Numbered from the stretch's first letter, positions 35,793-45,266 are shown. The stretch is DNA of 64,000 bases from Methylomonas sp. LL1 (GCF_015711015.1 NZ_CP064653.1:4712001-4776000), one strand, 5' to 3'. Notes: generated from the letters alone by a model not told the origin. Numbers and translations: made by a program.

Positions 35793-37130
35793 ATGAATCC
35801 AAACGATCCTTCCGGACCTTTCGACGACGGTGACCGCACCGTGATCCGGCCGATGCCGGGCGGCAGACGCACGAGTCCCGCGCCGGCGGCCGAATCCCCG
35901 ATATTTACCCCGCAGCCGGCGCCGGCTATCAATCCCAACTTCAATCCGGGCGCGCCGATTGCAATACCGGTCGCCGAATTTCAGCAAAATACCATGGTGG
36001 CCGCGGCGCTATCGATGATGTCACTGGCTAGCCGCTTGCGACAAATGGCGGTTTATCCGGCCATCGATCAATTGCGCCAGCGGCTGTTGTCGGAAGTCAG
36101 CGGTTTCGAAAACCGCATCCTGCAATCCGGGGTCAGCGCCGAGCATACCCGGATGGCCAGCTACGCGCTGTGCAGCTTTATGGACGAAACCATACTCAAC
36201 ACGCCCTGGGGTTCGCAAAGCAACTGGGGCCACCAGAGTTTATTGATTTCCTTTCATAAGGAAGCCTGGGGCGGCGAAAAATTTTTCGACATCATCGGTA
36301 TGCTGGTCAAGCAACCCGCGCAAAACCTGGCGCTGATCGAGTTGACTTACTTATTCCTGAGCCTGGGGTTCGAGGGCAAGTTCCGGATACTGGTCGGTGG
36401 CGGCAATGCGCTGGAAAAATACCGGCTTGAGCTGTATCAGTTGATTCAACGGGTGAAGGGCGACTACGAACGCGAATTGTCGCCGCGTTGGCAAGGTTTG
36501 CGGGATGTGCGTAACGCGCTGGTGCGTTATGTGCCGTTGTGGGTGGTCGGCGCCGTGTTGGGCGTGGCCTTGATTCTGGCTTATATCGGCTTCGTGCTGG
36601 CGCTGAATGCCCGCTCCGACCGCTTGTTCAAGGAATTGTTCGAGCTTTCCAAGCAACCGATCGAGCTGGCTCAAGCCGCCATGCCTGTCCCGGTGGTCAA
36701 GCCGCCGGTACCCGGACGCAGCGAGCGCTTCAAACAACTGCTGGCCAATGAAATCGCCGCCAATATGGTCGAGGTGGTGGACGACAGGCTGTTGCGGGTC
36801 CGCAATTCCTTCGAATCCGGTAGCGATAAACTCAAGCCCGAGTTCGAGCCGATGTTGAAAAAAATCGCCGACGAACTGGTGGCCGGTAACGATAATGCAC
36901 TACTCACCGGCCACTCGGACAACGTGCCTATCCGCTCGGCCCGTTTCCCATCCAATTGGCATTTGTCCACGGCACGGGCCAAATCGGTCAGCGATGATCT
37001 AGTGAAACTGGCGCCGGCCTTGAATGGCAAACTACGTTCCGAAGGGCGTGCCGACAGTGAACCGTTGGTCCCGAACGATACCCCCGAACACCGCGCGATC
37101 AATCGCCGTGTCGATTTACTGATTCAGTGA
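35793..37130 (+). CDS. tssL: T6SS inner-membrane protein TssL (DotU) with C-terminal OmpA-like domain
   Basis: This 445-aa protein has three parts. The Pro-rich cytoplasmic N-terminus has DDGDRTVIRPMPGG with Thr16. The DotU domain (about residues 60-240) includes YALCSFMDETILNTPWG and SFHKEAWGGEKFFD. A single membrane helix near 250 (VGAVLGVALILAYIGFVLAL) leads to an OmpA/MotB-type peptidoglycan-binding domain (SGSDKLKPEF, LLTGHSDNVPI, STARAKSVSDDL, NRRVDLLI). The tail marks the cell-wall-anchored TssL form. Thr16 sits where Agrobacterium TssL carries the phospho-Thr (Thr14) read by Fha. I chose the ATG at 35793 over a TTG at 35784. Confidence 0.93.
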   Translation: MNPNDPSGPFDDGDRTVIRPMPGGRRTSPAPAAESPIFTPQPAPAINPNFNPGAPIAIPVAEFQQNTMVAAALSMMSLASRLRQMAVYPAIDQLRQRLLSEVSGFENRILQSGVSAEHTRMASYALCSFMDETILNTPWGSQSNWGHQSLLISFHKEAWGGEKFFDIIGMLVKQPAQNLALIELTYLFLSLGFEGKFRILVGGGNALEKYRLELYQLIQRVKGDYERELSPRWQGLRDVRNALVRYVPLWVVGAVLGVALILAYIGFVLALNARSDRLFKELFELSKQPIELAQAAMPVPVVKPPVPGRSERFKQLLANEIAANMVEVVDDRLLRVRNSFESGSDKLKPEFEPMLKKIADELVAGNDNALLTGHSDNVPIRSARFPSNWHLSTARAKSVSDDLVKLAPALNGKLRSEGRADSEPLVPNDTPEHRAINRRVDLLIQ

Positions 37131-37138
37131 GAGCATAA

Positions 37139-40100
37139 ATGGGCAGTCTCTTATCACTTTTTACCAATACCTGGTTCGTTCAGCTTTTTGGATTGGCGGC
37201 ATTCAGCAATCTGATCTGGATGGGGGCATCGTTATTCGCCGTCGCCGGTATGATACCGTTCGAATCACCGCTATCCAGGATTTTATTGATAGCCGGTTTG
37301 TTTATAGTCTGGGGTACCATTCAACTGGTCAAGTATCTCAAGGCCAAAAAAACCGACAAGAAGCTGGTCGATGAACTGGTGGCTGGCGATGCCGATCATG
37401 TTGCCGCGGCCTCGGCGGATGAAGTCGATATGTTGCGCAAGGGTTTTGAGGAAGCCTTGACGGTTTTGAAACAATCGCGCACCGAAGCCAAAAAAGGTAA
37501 CCAGTTTATCTATCAATTGCCCTGGTACGCGATTATCGGCGCGCCCGGCTCGGGTAAAACCACGGCCTTGATCAACTCCGGCCTGCATTTCCCGCTGGCG
37601 GAAAAAATTGGCAAGCATGCGGTCAAGGGCGTCAGCGGTACCCGCAACTGCGATTGGTGGTTTGCCGATGATGCGGTATTTTTGGATACCGCCGGCCGCT
37701 ATACCACGCAGGAAAGCCATCAAGCAGTCGATGCGGCCGGTTGGACCGGATTTTTGAACTTGATCAAAAAGCATAGGCCCTTGCGTCCGTTGAACGGCGT
37801 GATCGTTGCAACCAGTATTTCCGATTTGTTGCAACAATCCGAACAAGAGCGCTTGGAGCATGCCAAGGCCGTGCGTACCCGCATCAACGAGCTGTATCAG
37901 CATCTGGGCGTGCGCTTGCCGATTTATTTACTGTTCACCAAGAGCGATTTGGTGGCCGGTTTTAGCGATTTCTTTGCCGATTTAAGCGCCGAAGAGCGCG
38001 CCCAGGTTTGGGGAGAAACCTTCTCCGCCCTCAGTCTGCAAGGCGACCACGATATGCTGGCGCAATTCGGCGACGCTTACGATGAATTGCTGCAACGCGT
38101 GCAAGGCCGGACGCTGAGACGGATTCAGGACGAACGCGATATTCAGCGGCGGGCGGTTATTCTGGATTTTCCGCAACAAATGGCCTTGCTGAAACCGGCC
38201 ATCATGGATTTTCTGCAGGCGACCTTCGCGGTGAACCGTTACGAGCAAGCCTTGCTGTTACGCGGGGTTTATTTCACCAGCGGTACCCAGGAAGGCACGC
38301 CGATAGACCGGGTGTTGGGTATTTTGGCCGGGGCTTTTCATCTGGACAGGCAGTCCACGCCGATGTACAGCGGCCAGGGCAAGAGCTTCTTTCTGACCCG
38401 ATTGCTGAAGGAAGTGCTGTTTCCGGAGGCCGAACTGGCCGGCGAGGATCCGAAACTGGCGAAACGCAAGCGCATGCTGCAACTGGCGTCCTATATCGGT
38501 GCCGGCGTGTTGTTTTTGCTGATGATAGGTTTGTGGACCATCAGTTATTACAACAATCAGGCGGCGCTGGACAAGGTCGAGGAACAGATTGCCCAGTACC
38601 GTACCATCAAGCTCACCGCTCACGATACCACCAGCAATTTCACCGCCTTGTTGCCGCGCTTGAACGTGTTGCTGGCTGTGCGGGATATTTATAAAGACCA
38701 CGGTTTCCTGTCAGGGCTGGGGTTGTCGCAGGCCGATAAAATTCAGGCGGCGGCCAATCACAGTTATGAAGAGATGCTGCGCAATTATTTCTTGCCCGTG
38801 ATTCAGATGCGGCTGAAGGAACGCATGCAAGGCCAGGAAGGCAATAATCTGGATGTGTTGTATCAGTTATTGAAAGTCTATTTGATGTTTAATCAAACCG
38901 ATAAACTGGACCCGGCCACGGCAATGGCCTGGATACGGGCCGACTGGGACAGGCAATTTGCCACCGACCCGCAAACCCTTAGCCAGTTGCTCATGCACCT
39001 GGATAACCTGTTGAAACTGAAGCTGGATCCGATGCAGATAGACGATAGTTTCGTCGATTCGGTGCGCGGCAAATTGACCCAGGTGCCGTTGATCGGTCAA
39101 ATCTATTCCCGCTTCAAGACCGAAGCCATGGTCGACAAGAGTCACGATTTTCGCCTGGGTAAGGCTCTGGGGCCGGATACCGCACGGGTGTTTGCCTTGT
39201 CCGACGGCAAGGATGTGACGGCTTACACCATCCCTGGCGTGTTTACGGCCTATGGCTATACCGAGCTGTTTCTAAAAAAAAGTCGTGATTTCGTCAAGGA
39301 TGCGCTGGAGCAAAACTGGGTGTTGGGCAATCAAGCCAAGGCCGATGCTCCGCAAACCCAGCAATTGCATGGTGATTTAAAAAAGTTGTATTTAAACGAA
39401 TATCAGGCCGCCTGGTCCGATCTGCTGGCGAAGCTGAAATTGCAGTCGGCGGTAACCACCAATCAGACCGCGCAAATCCTGGATATTTTGTCGCGTCCGG
39501 ACGGCCCCTTGCATGCCTTACTGGTCAGCATAGACGAAAATACCGCGCTGACCCGGTTGAACAAGCAGGTTAGCGATGCGCTGGCGCAAGTCGCCGGTAA
39601 GGATTTGGCTGCCGCGGCCGGTGCCGATAAGAGTGGCCAAGTGCTGGCGTTGGCGGCCGATGCCGCCAGCCAGGACAGCGGCCCCGATCCGGTGCGGACG
39701 GTGGAAGACCAGTTCGAGCCCTTGCGTAATTTAGTCGGCGGTGGACCGCCCAGCGCGCTGGACCCGGTGTTGCAGCAATTGAAGAGTCTGCGCGATTATT
39801 TTTTGCAGTTGAGCAGTGCCAACACCGGCGGGCAGGCCTTGCAGAATCAGGCCAACCTGTTCAGCGGGGCCGGCATGGATGTGCTGAAACAGGCGCAGCT
39901 GGAGTTCGACCGGTTGCCCGAACCATTGCGCAGCTGGTTTCAGATCGTGATCAGCAGCGGCGGCCAAAAATTGACATCGGCGGCTAAAGGCAAGTTGAGC
40001 GACATGGTCAAAACCGGAGTGGGGTCGACTTGCAAGGCGGCCTTGAATGGCCGTTATCCTTTTGCCGGTGGCGCGCAACAGGATGTATTGCTGGCGGACT

Positions 40101-40684
40101 TTGCCAAGCTTTTCGCCCCATCCGGCGTGATCGATCAGTTTTTTCAAACCAATTTGAAAGCCTTTGTCGATACCAGCAAACCGGTCTGGAGCGAGATGGC
40201 ATCTCAAAAACCCCTAGGGTTGTCGCAAGCCTCGATCCGGCAGTTTCAGATAGCTTCCAGGATCCGAGATGCCTTCTTTGCGGTCGGCGGCATGCCGCAG
40301 GTGCAATTTGAATTGAAGCCGCAGTCGTTGGATAACACGGTCGGCACTTTTCGCCTGCAGCTTGAGGGCCAGGAAGCAGTGTATCGGCATGGGCCGGAGC
40401 AGGCTGTCAGCCTGAAATGGCCGGGTCCCAACCCTAGCCAGGGCGTGAGGATAGTGTTTGAAACCCTGGATGGGCGCCAGGTCAGCAGCGGCAAGGAAGG
40501 GACTTGGGCGTTTTTCCGCTTGCTGGATGATGCGACTATCGTGCCGGGTAACGCGCCGGAAAAATTTACCCTGACCTTCCAACTGCAAGGCATGAACGCC
40601 AGTTACGAATTACGCGCCGCCAGCGTCAACAATCCCTTCAACTTGCGGGAATTGCAAAGTTTCCGTTGCCCGGATGCGCTGTGA
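37139..40684 (+). CDS. tssM: T6SS membrane-complex protein TssM (IcmF)
   Basis: This 1181-aa inner-membrane protein spans the periplasm and meets TssJ. Two N-terminal membrane helices lie within residues 1-65. The cytoplasmic NTPase domain has an intact Walker A (IIGAPGSGKTTALINSG near residue 132) and a Walker-B-like VFLDTAGRY. A third helix is near 445 (ASYIGAGVLFLLMIGLWTIS). The large periplasmic IcmF-related and C-terminal domains follow. Intact Walker A means this TssM could hydrolyse ATP, which not all do. Its stop overlaps the start of the TagF-PppA gene. Confidence 0.95.
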   Translation: MGSLLSLFTNTWFVQLFGLAAFSNLIWMGASLFAVAGMIPFESPLSRILLIAGLFIVWGTIQLVKYLKAKKTDKKLVDELVAGDADHVAAASADEVDMLRKGFEEALTVLKQSRTEAKKGNQFIYQLPWYAIIGAPGSGKTTALINSGLHFPLAEKIGKHAVKGVSGTRNCDWWFADDAVFLDTAGRYTTQESHQAVDAAGWTGFLNLIKKHRPLRPLNGVIVATSISDLLQQSEQERLEHAKAVRTRINELYQHLGVRLPIYLLFTKSDLVAGFSDFFADLSAEERAQVWGETFSALSLQGDHDMLAQFGDAYDELLQRVQGRTLRRIQDERDIQRRAVILDFPQQMALLKPAIMDFLQATFAVNRYEQALLLRGVYFTSGTQEGTPIDRVLGILAGAFHLDRQSTPMYSGQGKSFFLTRLLKEVLFPEAELAGEDPKLAKRKRMLQLASYIGAGVLFLLMIGLWTISYYNNQAALDKVEEQIAQYRTIKLTAHDTTSNFTALLPRLNVLLAVRDIYKDHGFLSGLGLSQADKIQAAANHSYEEMLRNYFLPVIQMRLKERMQGQEGNNLDVLYQLLKVYLMFNQTDKLDPATAMAWIRADWDRQFATDPQTLSQLLMHLDNLLKLKLDPMQIDDSFVDSVRGKLTQVPLIGQIYSRFKTEAMVDKSHDFRLGKALGPDTARVFALSDGKDVTAYTIPGVFTAYGYTELFLKKSRDFVKDALEQNWVLGNQAKADAPQTQQLHGDLKKLYLNEYQAAWSDLLAKLKLQSAVTTNQTAQILDILSRPDGPLHALLVSIDENTALTRLNKQVSDALAQVAGKDLAAAAGADKSGQVLALAADAASQDSGPDPVRTVEDQFEPLRNLVGGGPPSALDPVLQQLKSLRDYFLQLSSANTGGQALQNQANLFSGAGMDVLKQAQLEFDRLPEPLRSWFQIVISSGGQKLTSAAKGKLSDMVKTGVGSTCKAALNGRYPFAGGAQQDVLLADFAKLFAPSGVIDQFFQTNLKAFVDTSKPVWSEMASQKPLGLSQASIRQFQIASRIRDAFFAVGGMPQVQFELKPQSLDNTVGTFRLQLEGQEAVYRHGPEQAVSLKWPGPNPSQGVRIVFETLDGRQVSSGKEGTWAFFRLLDDATIVPGNAPEKFTLTFQLQGMNASYELRAASVNNPFNLRELQSFRCPDAL

Positions 40685-42324
40685 GCAGGCCGGATAACGC
40701 GGCCGGCTTTTACGGCAAACTCCCTAGCCATGGCGATTTTTTATCGCGCCGGTTGCCCAGGCAGTTTATCGAACCCTGGGACCAATGGTTGCAAGCCGGG
40801 ATCGCGGCCAGCCGGGAACAACTGGGCAAGGACTGGCTGAACACCTTTCTGGTCAGCCCGATCTGGCATTTCGGTTTGGCGCCGGGACTATGCGGCGGCG
40901 AAGCCTGGGCCGGGGTGATGATGCCCAGTGTCGACAAAGTCGGGCGCTATTTCCCCTTGACGCTGGCCGCCAAAGTCGACGCTTCCAGGTTGCCGGAGCT
41001 ATTCGACCCGGTTTGCGGCTGGTTCGAAGCATTGACTCAACTGGCGTTTTCATCGCTGGATTACGATTTTGATTTGCAAAGATTCGATGAGGGTTTGCAG
41101 CGCCTATGTTTGACTGATTTTTTGTCGACACATCCGGCTCAATCGGACGGCGGCCGGTTACTGGCCGGTTCGGCGCGGCTGGCTTTTCAATTTCAGCTGG
41201 AAAGCGACTGGGATACGCCGCAAGCGTTCGAAGACCTGGGCGGACTGCTGAAGGAGCGTTTTTTGGCCCATTGTAGTTATTGGCGCTCATCGAGCGGTAA
41301 TGAGAGGCAAGCCTCCTTGTTATTGTGCGAAGGGCTACCGCCTATCGATGCCTATGTCGGTTTTTTGAACGATGACTGGCCTCGGCGCGGTTGGCGGTTT
41401 TCCAGTAGCAAAGTGACGGCGAAACCGCCGGTTGAAACCGGTAGCGTCGTCGCGCCGCAAGCCGAAGCCGTTATCCGGCAAGAAGAAGGGCTTGTTCATA
41501 CGATGTCCTATCTGGTCGAAGACGACGAGCAGACCCTGCCGCTTAGATCCAGTTTGCCGGCCGCCGAAGAAATTCCGGACGACTCCCCTTGGCAAAGTTT
41601 CGGACTCAGTGTGGTGGGCTTGCGCCGGAAATTGAATGAAGATTCCATTCTGCTGCGTAGCGATGTCGGCTTGTGGGCGGTGGCCGACGGCATGGGCGGG
41701 CATAGTGCCGGCGATGTCGCCAGCCAGGCTTTGGTGGCGGCGTTGGCGCAAATTCCGCCGGTGGATGATCTGGAGTATTTCAGCGAACAGGTGGCGTCGA
41801 GTCTGCATGCGGTTAATCGTAACTTGGTGCAAATGGGGCAGAGCCGCGGCAATGGGCATATCATCGGTAGCACTATCGTAGTGTTGTTGATTGCCGGCCG
41901 GCAATTTCGTTATCTGTGGGCGGGCGATAGCCGGTTATACCGTTACCGGCAAGGCGAGCTGGAACAATTGACCCTGGACCATTCGTTGTATAACGAATCC
42001 ATCAGTCAGGGCTTGTCGCCACTAGATGGTAGTTTGGAGCAAGGCCGAGGCAACATCATCACCCGCGCGGTGGGGGCCGATACTCAATTGCAGCTTGATT
42101 GCGGGCAGGGCGATGTGTTGGCGGGGGATATGTTTATCTTATCCAGCGATGGTTTGGATAAAGAGCTGTCGCATGCCGATATTGCCGCGCTTTGTGCTAG
42201 CGGCACCGTCGGCGAAATTACCCGCAGACTGATCCGGGAAGCGGAAAAACGGGGCGGTAGAGACAACATTTCGGTGATCGTGGTTAAAACTTCGGCTGTC
42301 GTGGAGCCTGCTAGCGTAGCGTAA
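40681..42324 (+). CDS. TagF-PppA fusion: T6SS repressor plus PP2C phosphatase
   Basis: The 547-aa protein joins two post-translational regulators. Residues 1 to about 230 are TagF (AAGFYGKLPSHGDFLSRRLP, VGRYFPLT), which represses T6SS by binding Fha. Residues about 300-547 are a PP2C-type Ser/Thr phosphatase with the metal-binding motifs VGLRRKLNEDS, WAVADGMGGHSAGD, FILSSDGLD and GGRDNISVIVV. PppA reverses kinase action. The GTG start overlaps the tssM stop (GTGA). A fused TagF-PppA has been described in Agrobacterium, so this is an alternative arrangement and not a sequencing artefact. It is the last gene of the T6SS operon here. Confidence 0.92.
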   Translation: MSRPDNAAGFYGKLPSHGDFLSRRLPRQFIEPWDQWLQAGIAASREQLGKDWLNTFLVSPIWHFGLAPGLCGGEAWAGVMMPSVDKVGRYFPLTLAAKVDASRLPELFDPVCGWFEALTQLAFSSLDYDFDLQRFDEGLQRLCLTDFLSTHPAQSDGGRLLAGSARLAFQFQLESDWDTPQAFEDLGGLLKERFLAHCSYWRSSSGNERQASLLLCEGLPPIDAYVGFLNDDWPRRGWRFSSSKVTAKPPVETGSVVAPQAEAVIRQEEGLVHTMSYLVEDDEQTLPLRSSLPAAEEIPDDSPWQSFGLSVVGLRRKLNEDSILLRSDVGLWAVADGMGGHSAGDVASQALVAALAQIPPVDDLEYFSEQVASSLHAVNRNLVQMGQSRGNGHIIGSTIVVLLIAGRQFRYLWAGDSRLYRYRQGELEQLTLDHSLYNESISQGLSPLDGSLEQGRGNIITRAVGADTQLQLDCGQGDVLAGDMFILSSDGLDKELSHADIAALCASGTVGEITRRLIREAEKRGGRDNISVIVVKTSAVVEPASVA

Positions 42325-42625
42325 GTGGACGCTCGTGGTTTTGCGGGGATGGCGATCTCTCGTAGTGCTCAATCGCTCCAGTTCCACGTTCGGCTTATTG
42401 ACAACGATTTTCCAATGAACTGAATCATCAATGTAATAATAGGCAAAAACGGCCCAAATCCGATTTTTTCAATTGACGGCCGCCAACAAAAAGCGGCCAA
42501 TCGCTATTTGGTGCCGTTTCCTAATTTAGTCTTGATAAAACCTAGTCACATTCGGGCGCATCTAAATCTACCCGCATTTCATTTTGTTGATCATAATGTG
42601 CAAATTTTTGAAGGGGTTTTCGCTG
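42325..42625. other. Gene-poor spacer after the T6SS operon
   Basis: These 301 bp show no convincing gene. A 6-bp perfect inverted repeat GGCCGC (42478-42483) and GCGGCC (42493-42498) with an A-rich 9-nt loop lies in the middle and could weakly terminate the operon, although no U-run follows. Composition becomes AT-rich after about 42410, marking the move into the accessory stretch. Confidence 0.4.
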
Positions 42626-43525
42626 ATGCGATCGATGGTTTTTGCGCTGCTACCGCTGGCGCTGCTGCTGGCATTGGCCGTCGTTGCCTGTGTGCTTGGC
42701 TATGGAGTATTGCACCTGATTAGCGATGAATTGCCGCTAGCCAAAGTGATTAGTAAAACCACGCAGATTTTACTTTTACTAAGCATTTTTCCACTGAAAA
42801 AAATCCTTAATCTGAACTGGTCCGATTTTGGTTTTACGGCGCCAGCCCGATTTTTCAAGCAAATGGGACAAGGGTTGATGCTGGCTTTAATTACGCTGTT
42901 GCCGGTGTTGCTGATACTCTATTTTTTGGATGTGCATGTCTGGGACGGAGGGCGAACTTGGACAGCGGGTAAGGTGTTTGAAAAAGTCGGCCTGGGGTTA
43001 TTTTTGGCGATGTTGATTGCGATCGGTGAAGAATTATTATTTCGCGGTCTATTATTCGGTAGTTTGCGGCACAAGCTACCGGTTTGCGCTGCAATTGTGA
43101 TTAGCTCATTTTACTATGCGGCGTTGCATTTTCTTAAAAGCAAGACTCAAATTCCTTACGACCAGCAAACTTTTGCCAGTGGTTTTGAATTGATGGCGGA
43201 AGCGTTTGCCAACTGGTTGAATCCAAACATCATCAGTGCATTGATTGCCTTGTTCATGGTGGGGGTGTTTCTGGCAGTGCTCCGAAGCCGTGTGCCGCAA
43301 AGTCTGGGATTATGTGTCGGCTGCCATGCGGGCTGGGTTTGGCAAATCAAAGTTAGTAAGGATTTGTGCAATGTGAATCCGGAGTCGGATTATCTGTATT
43401 TGGTTAGCGCTTATGACGGTGTGGTGGGGCCATTGGTTAGCCTGTGGCTGGCTGTTGCGATAGGCGTTTGGTTATGGGTTAGGCGGGTATGGTTAAAAAA
43501 GAGCCTAGTAGCCTGTCGGGCTTGA
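42626..43525 (+). CDS. CPBP-family intramembrane protease (CAAX/Abi type)
   Basis: This is a multi-helix membrane protein of 299 aa from the ATG at 42626, where AAGGGG lies 9 nt upstream. An ATG at 42596 and a TTG at 42584 would add 10-14 residues. The CPBP glutamic-protease motifs are visible: IGEELLFRGLLFGSL (EExxxR) near residue 150, YYAALHFLKS with the second-motif His, and CHAGWVWQ with the third. Bacterial CPBP proteins have been tied to bacteriocin immunity and membrane-protein processing; the target here is unknown. The gene stands alone between the T6SS operon and a disrupted gene. Confidence 0.82.
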   Translation: MRSMVFALLPLALLLALAVVACVLGYGVLHLISDELPLAKVISKTTQILLLLSIFPLKKILNLNWSDFGFTAPARFFKQMGQGLMLALITLLPVLLILYFLDVHVWDGGRTWTAGKVFEKVGLGLFLAMLIAIGEELLFRGLLFGSLRHKLPVCAAIVISSFYYAALHFLKSKTQIPYDQQTFASGFELMAEAFANWLNPNIISALIALFMVGVFLAVLRSRVPQSLGLCVGCHAGWVWQIKVSKDLCNVNPESDYLYLVSAYDGVVGPLVSLWLAVAIGVWLWVRRVWLKKSLVACRA

Positions 43526-43656
43526 GGTTTTAATAATAACAATGGGTTATGGGTTTTCATTTGCTGATTTTGTCGTATTTTGCATAAAAACACCAAAATT
43601 TAAAAATAAACCCATAAAAATCCGATAGGCTCCTAGCGGGGGATGGCGCAATGGGA

Positions 43657-44296
43657 TTATTTGATTCCAATATAAAGTTCAGCGCATTTGTCTTTGGCCG
43701 AATTAGGCGCATGAATAAAATCCCTCGTTTCAATGTCTTGATTCCCTAGCGCGGAAAGCTTTTCTTTTTCCATTTCCCAGCGCCTTTTGAAGTAGTCGAG
43801 AAACAGATCGGACATATTCCAGTGATCGGATTCGAACAGCTCCTGATTGCTAAGTTTAAGCTCCGTTTCCCAATGCAGATAAGGCATTTTCGAAACCGGT
43901 TCGGTCAGATAAAAACTGTTATAAACCTCCACCTTTCTGGATTCCTTGCGAATAATGATAAACAGCGGCAGGCTGGGCAGACCATCGTAGACAAACACAC
44001 CTAATGAGCCGGTTATGCTGTCGTCTATGCGGCTAATGACATCTTCCAGCGACACTTTAAATAATTTGGAATATTCGTTGAATTCGTGCGGGTTAAAGCC
44101 ATTTGTTTCTTGGGCCCGTAATTCGCCGCTTCGGCAATCGGCTTTTAAAATCAATATTCTGAAATGCACGCCGGTTTTGATGGCATTTTCCAGTTCCCGC
44201 GATTTGTTTTTGAAACGAGGATCGAAAGTGATCAGCAAATACACGTAATCGCCCGGTTTCAGTCCATGCATTATCTGACTGAAATCGAATTCCTTA
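43657..44296 (-). pseudogene. C-terminal part of a membrane-associated protein split by IS1595-family insertion
   Basis: This fragment encodes about 210 residues beginning FDFSQIMHGLKPGDYVYLL right after the target duplication. It contains NAIKTGVHFRILILKA, GSLGVFVYDGLPSLPLFIII and VEVYNSFYLTEPV. The pattern loosely resembles phospholipase-D-like or DUF5919-type domains that sit behind membrane or sensor modules; I cannot name the family with confidence. Joining it to the N-terminal fragment at 45268-45591 after removing the IS and one target copy keeps one frame across the junction (GITNKE-FDFSQIM), giving an original protein of about 318 aa. A short in-frame start inside the IS end could still express this part alone. 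Confidence 0.85.
44289..44296. repeat. Target-site duplication, left copy
   Basis: ATTCCTTA directly abuts the left end of the IS1595-family element and is repeated at 45267-45274. Eight bases is the usual duplication length for the family. Confidence 0.9.
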
Positions 44297-45266
44297 AATG
44301 GCTGTGAACTTACCACAGGTTAACAAATCCGAACTCTAGGGGGATAACCTGGAGAGCGGTCATGCAAGCAAAGATCACGAGTTTTTGGGACTGGCAAAAG
44401 CACTTTGCCGATGAAAAAAGTTGTCTTCAAGCCATCATCAAACTCAGGTGGCCTGAAGGATTTTGCTGTCCACGCTGTGGCCATCAGAAAGGATGGTTGC
44501 TTCAGACACGGCATGTTTATGAATGTGCAGTTTGTCATCATCACACTTCGGTGACAGCCGGCACCTTGTTTCACAACACCAAACTGCCGCTCGTGAAATG
44601 GTTTTGGAGTCTTTACTGGGTATCGTCCGACAAGGGGAGCATCTCCGCTTTGCGGCTGACCAAACTCATTGGTGTTTCCTGGTTGACGGCGCAACGCATG
44701 TTGAGAAAGCTACGCACGGCCATGGGTGATCAGAATAATCTGTACCAACTAAGCGGCATTATCGAATTCGATGATGCTTTTATCGGCGGTAAGCGTGCCG
44801 GTAAACGCGGGCGAGGCGCCGCGGGCAAAACCGCTATTTTAGTGGCTTGCGAACACAATGACGGCAAGCCCGGTTTTGTGGCTATGAAGGTGGTTGGGCA
44901 GGTGACGCACGAGAGCGTCAGAGCATTCGCCCAACAAACACTGGCACCCGGCCAAACCCTGCATACCGATGCGCTGGCCGCTCTCAACGTACTGGCAGAG
45001 GAACACCACCACATCGCCAGGGTAACGCCACCAGAAATGGCTAGCGAATGGTTGCCGTGGGTTCATGTGGTGATCAGCAATCTTAAAAGCTATTTGCTGG
45101 GCACTTACCATGGCGTATCAGGCCACTATGTGCAGGAATATCTCGACGAATTTTGCTATCGGTTGAATCGACGATTTTGGGAAAACCAAATCCCTAATCG
45201 ATTACTCACGCTATGCGTCGCACATAAACCGGTTTTTCTTCAACCTGCAACTTGTTCATAGCCATT
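44297..45266 (+). mobile_element. IS1595-family insertion sequence, 970 bp, complete
   Basis: The boundaries are set by an 8-bp direct repeat ATTCCTTA on both sides and by imperfect terminal inverted repeats. The left end begins AATGGCTGTGAAC and the right end, read inward on the other strand, AATGGCTATGAAC; both also share CAGGTT at positions 20-25 (about 18 of 25 matches). One transposase gene fills the element. It inserted into a minus-strand gene, with the transposase in the opposite orientation. Intact ends, frame and target duplication suggest a recent, possibly active insertion. Confidence 0.93.
44362..45261 (+). CDS. IS1595-family (ISXO2-like) transposase
   Basis: This 299-aa protein has an N-terminal zinc ribbon CPRCGHQ with CAVCHHHTSVTAGT (about residues 36-70), then a helix-turn-helix-like segment LTKLIGVSWLTAQRML. 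The DDE_Tnp_IS1595 catalytic domain has the first Asp in IIEFDDAFIGGKR near 135, the second in LHTDALAAL near 197, and the family signature ISNLKSYLLGTYHGVSGHY with EYLDEFCYRLNRRF. No frameshift or stop breaks it, so the enzyme should be functional. Confidence 0.95.
   Translation: MQAKITSFWDWQKHFADEKSCLQAIIKLRWPEGFCCPRCGHQKGWLLQTRHVYECAVCHHHTSVTAGTLFHNTKLPLVKWFWSLYWVSSDKGSISALRLTKLIGVSWLTAQRMLRKLRTAMGDQNNLYQLSGIIEFDDAFIGGKRAGKRGRGAAGKTAILVACEHNDGKPGFVAMKVVGQVTHESVRAFAQQTLAPGQTLHTDALAALNVLAEEHHHIARVTPPEMASEWLPWVHVVISNLKSYLLGTYHGVSGHYVQEYLDEFCYRLNRRFWENQIPNRLLTLCVAHKPVFLQPATCS

Noticed and set aside
44320-44694. Minus-strand 124-codon frame within the IS element.
   Set aside because: Antisense to the transposase; the + strand frame has the full zinc ribbon and IS1595 catalytic motifs.
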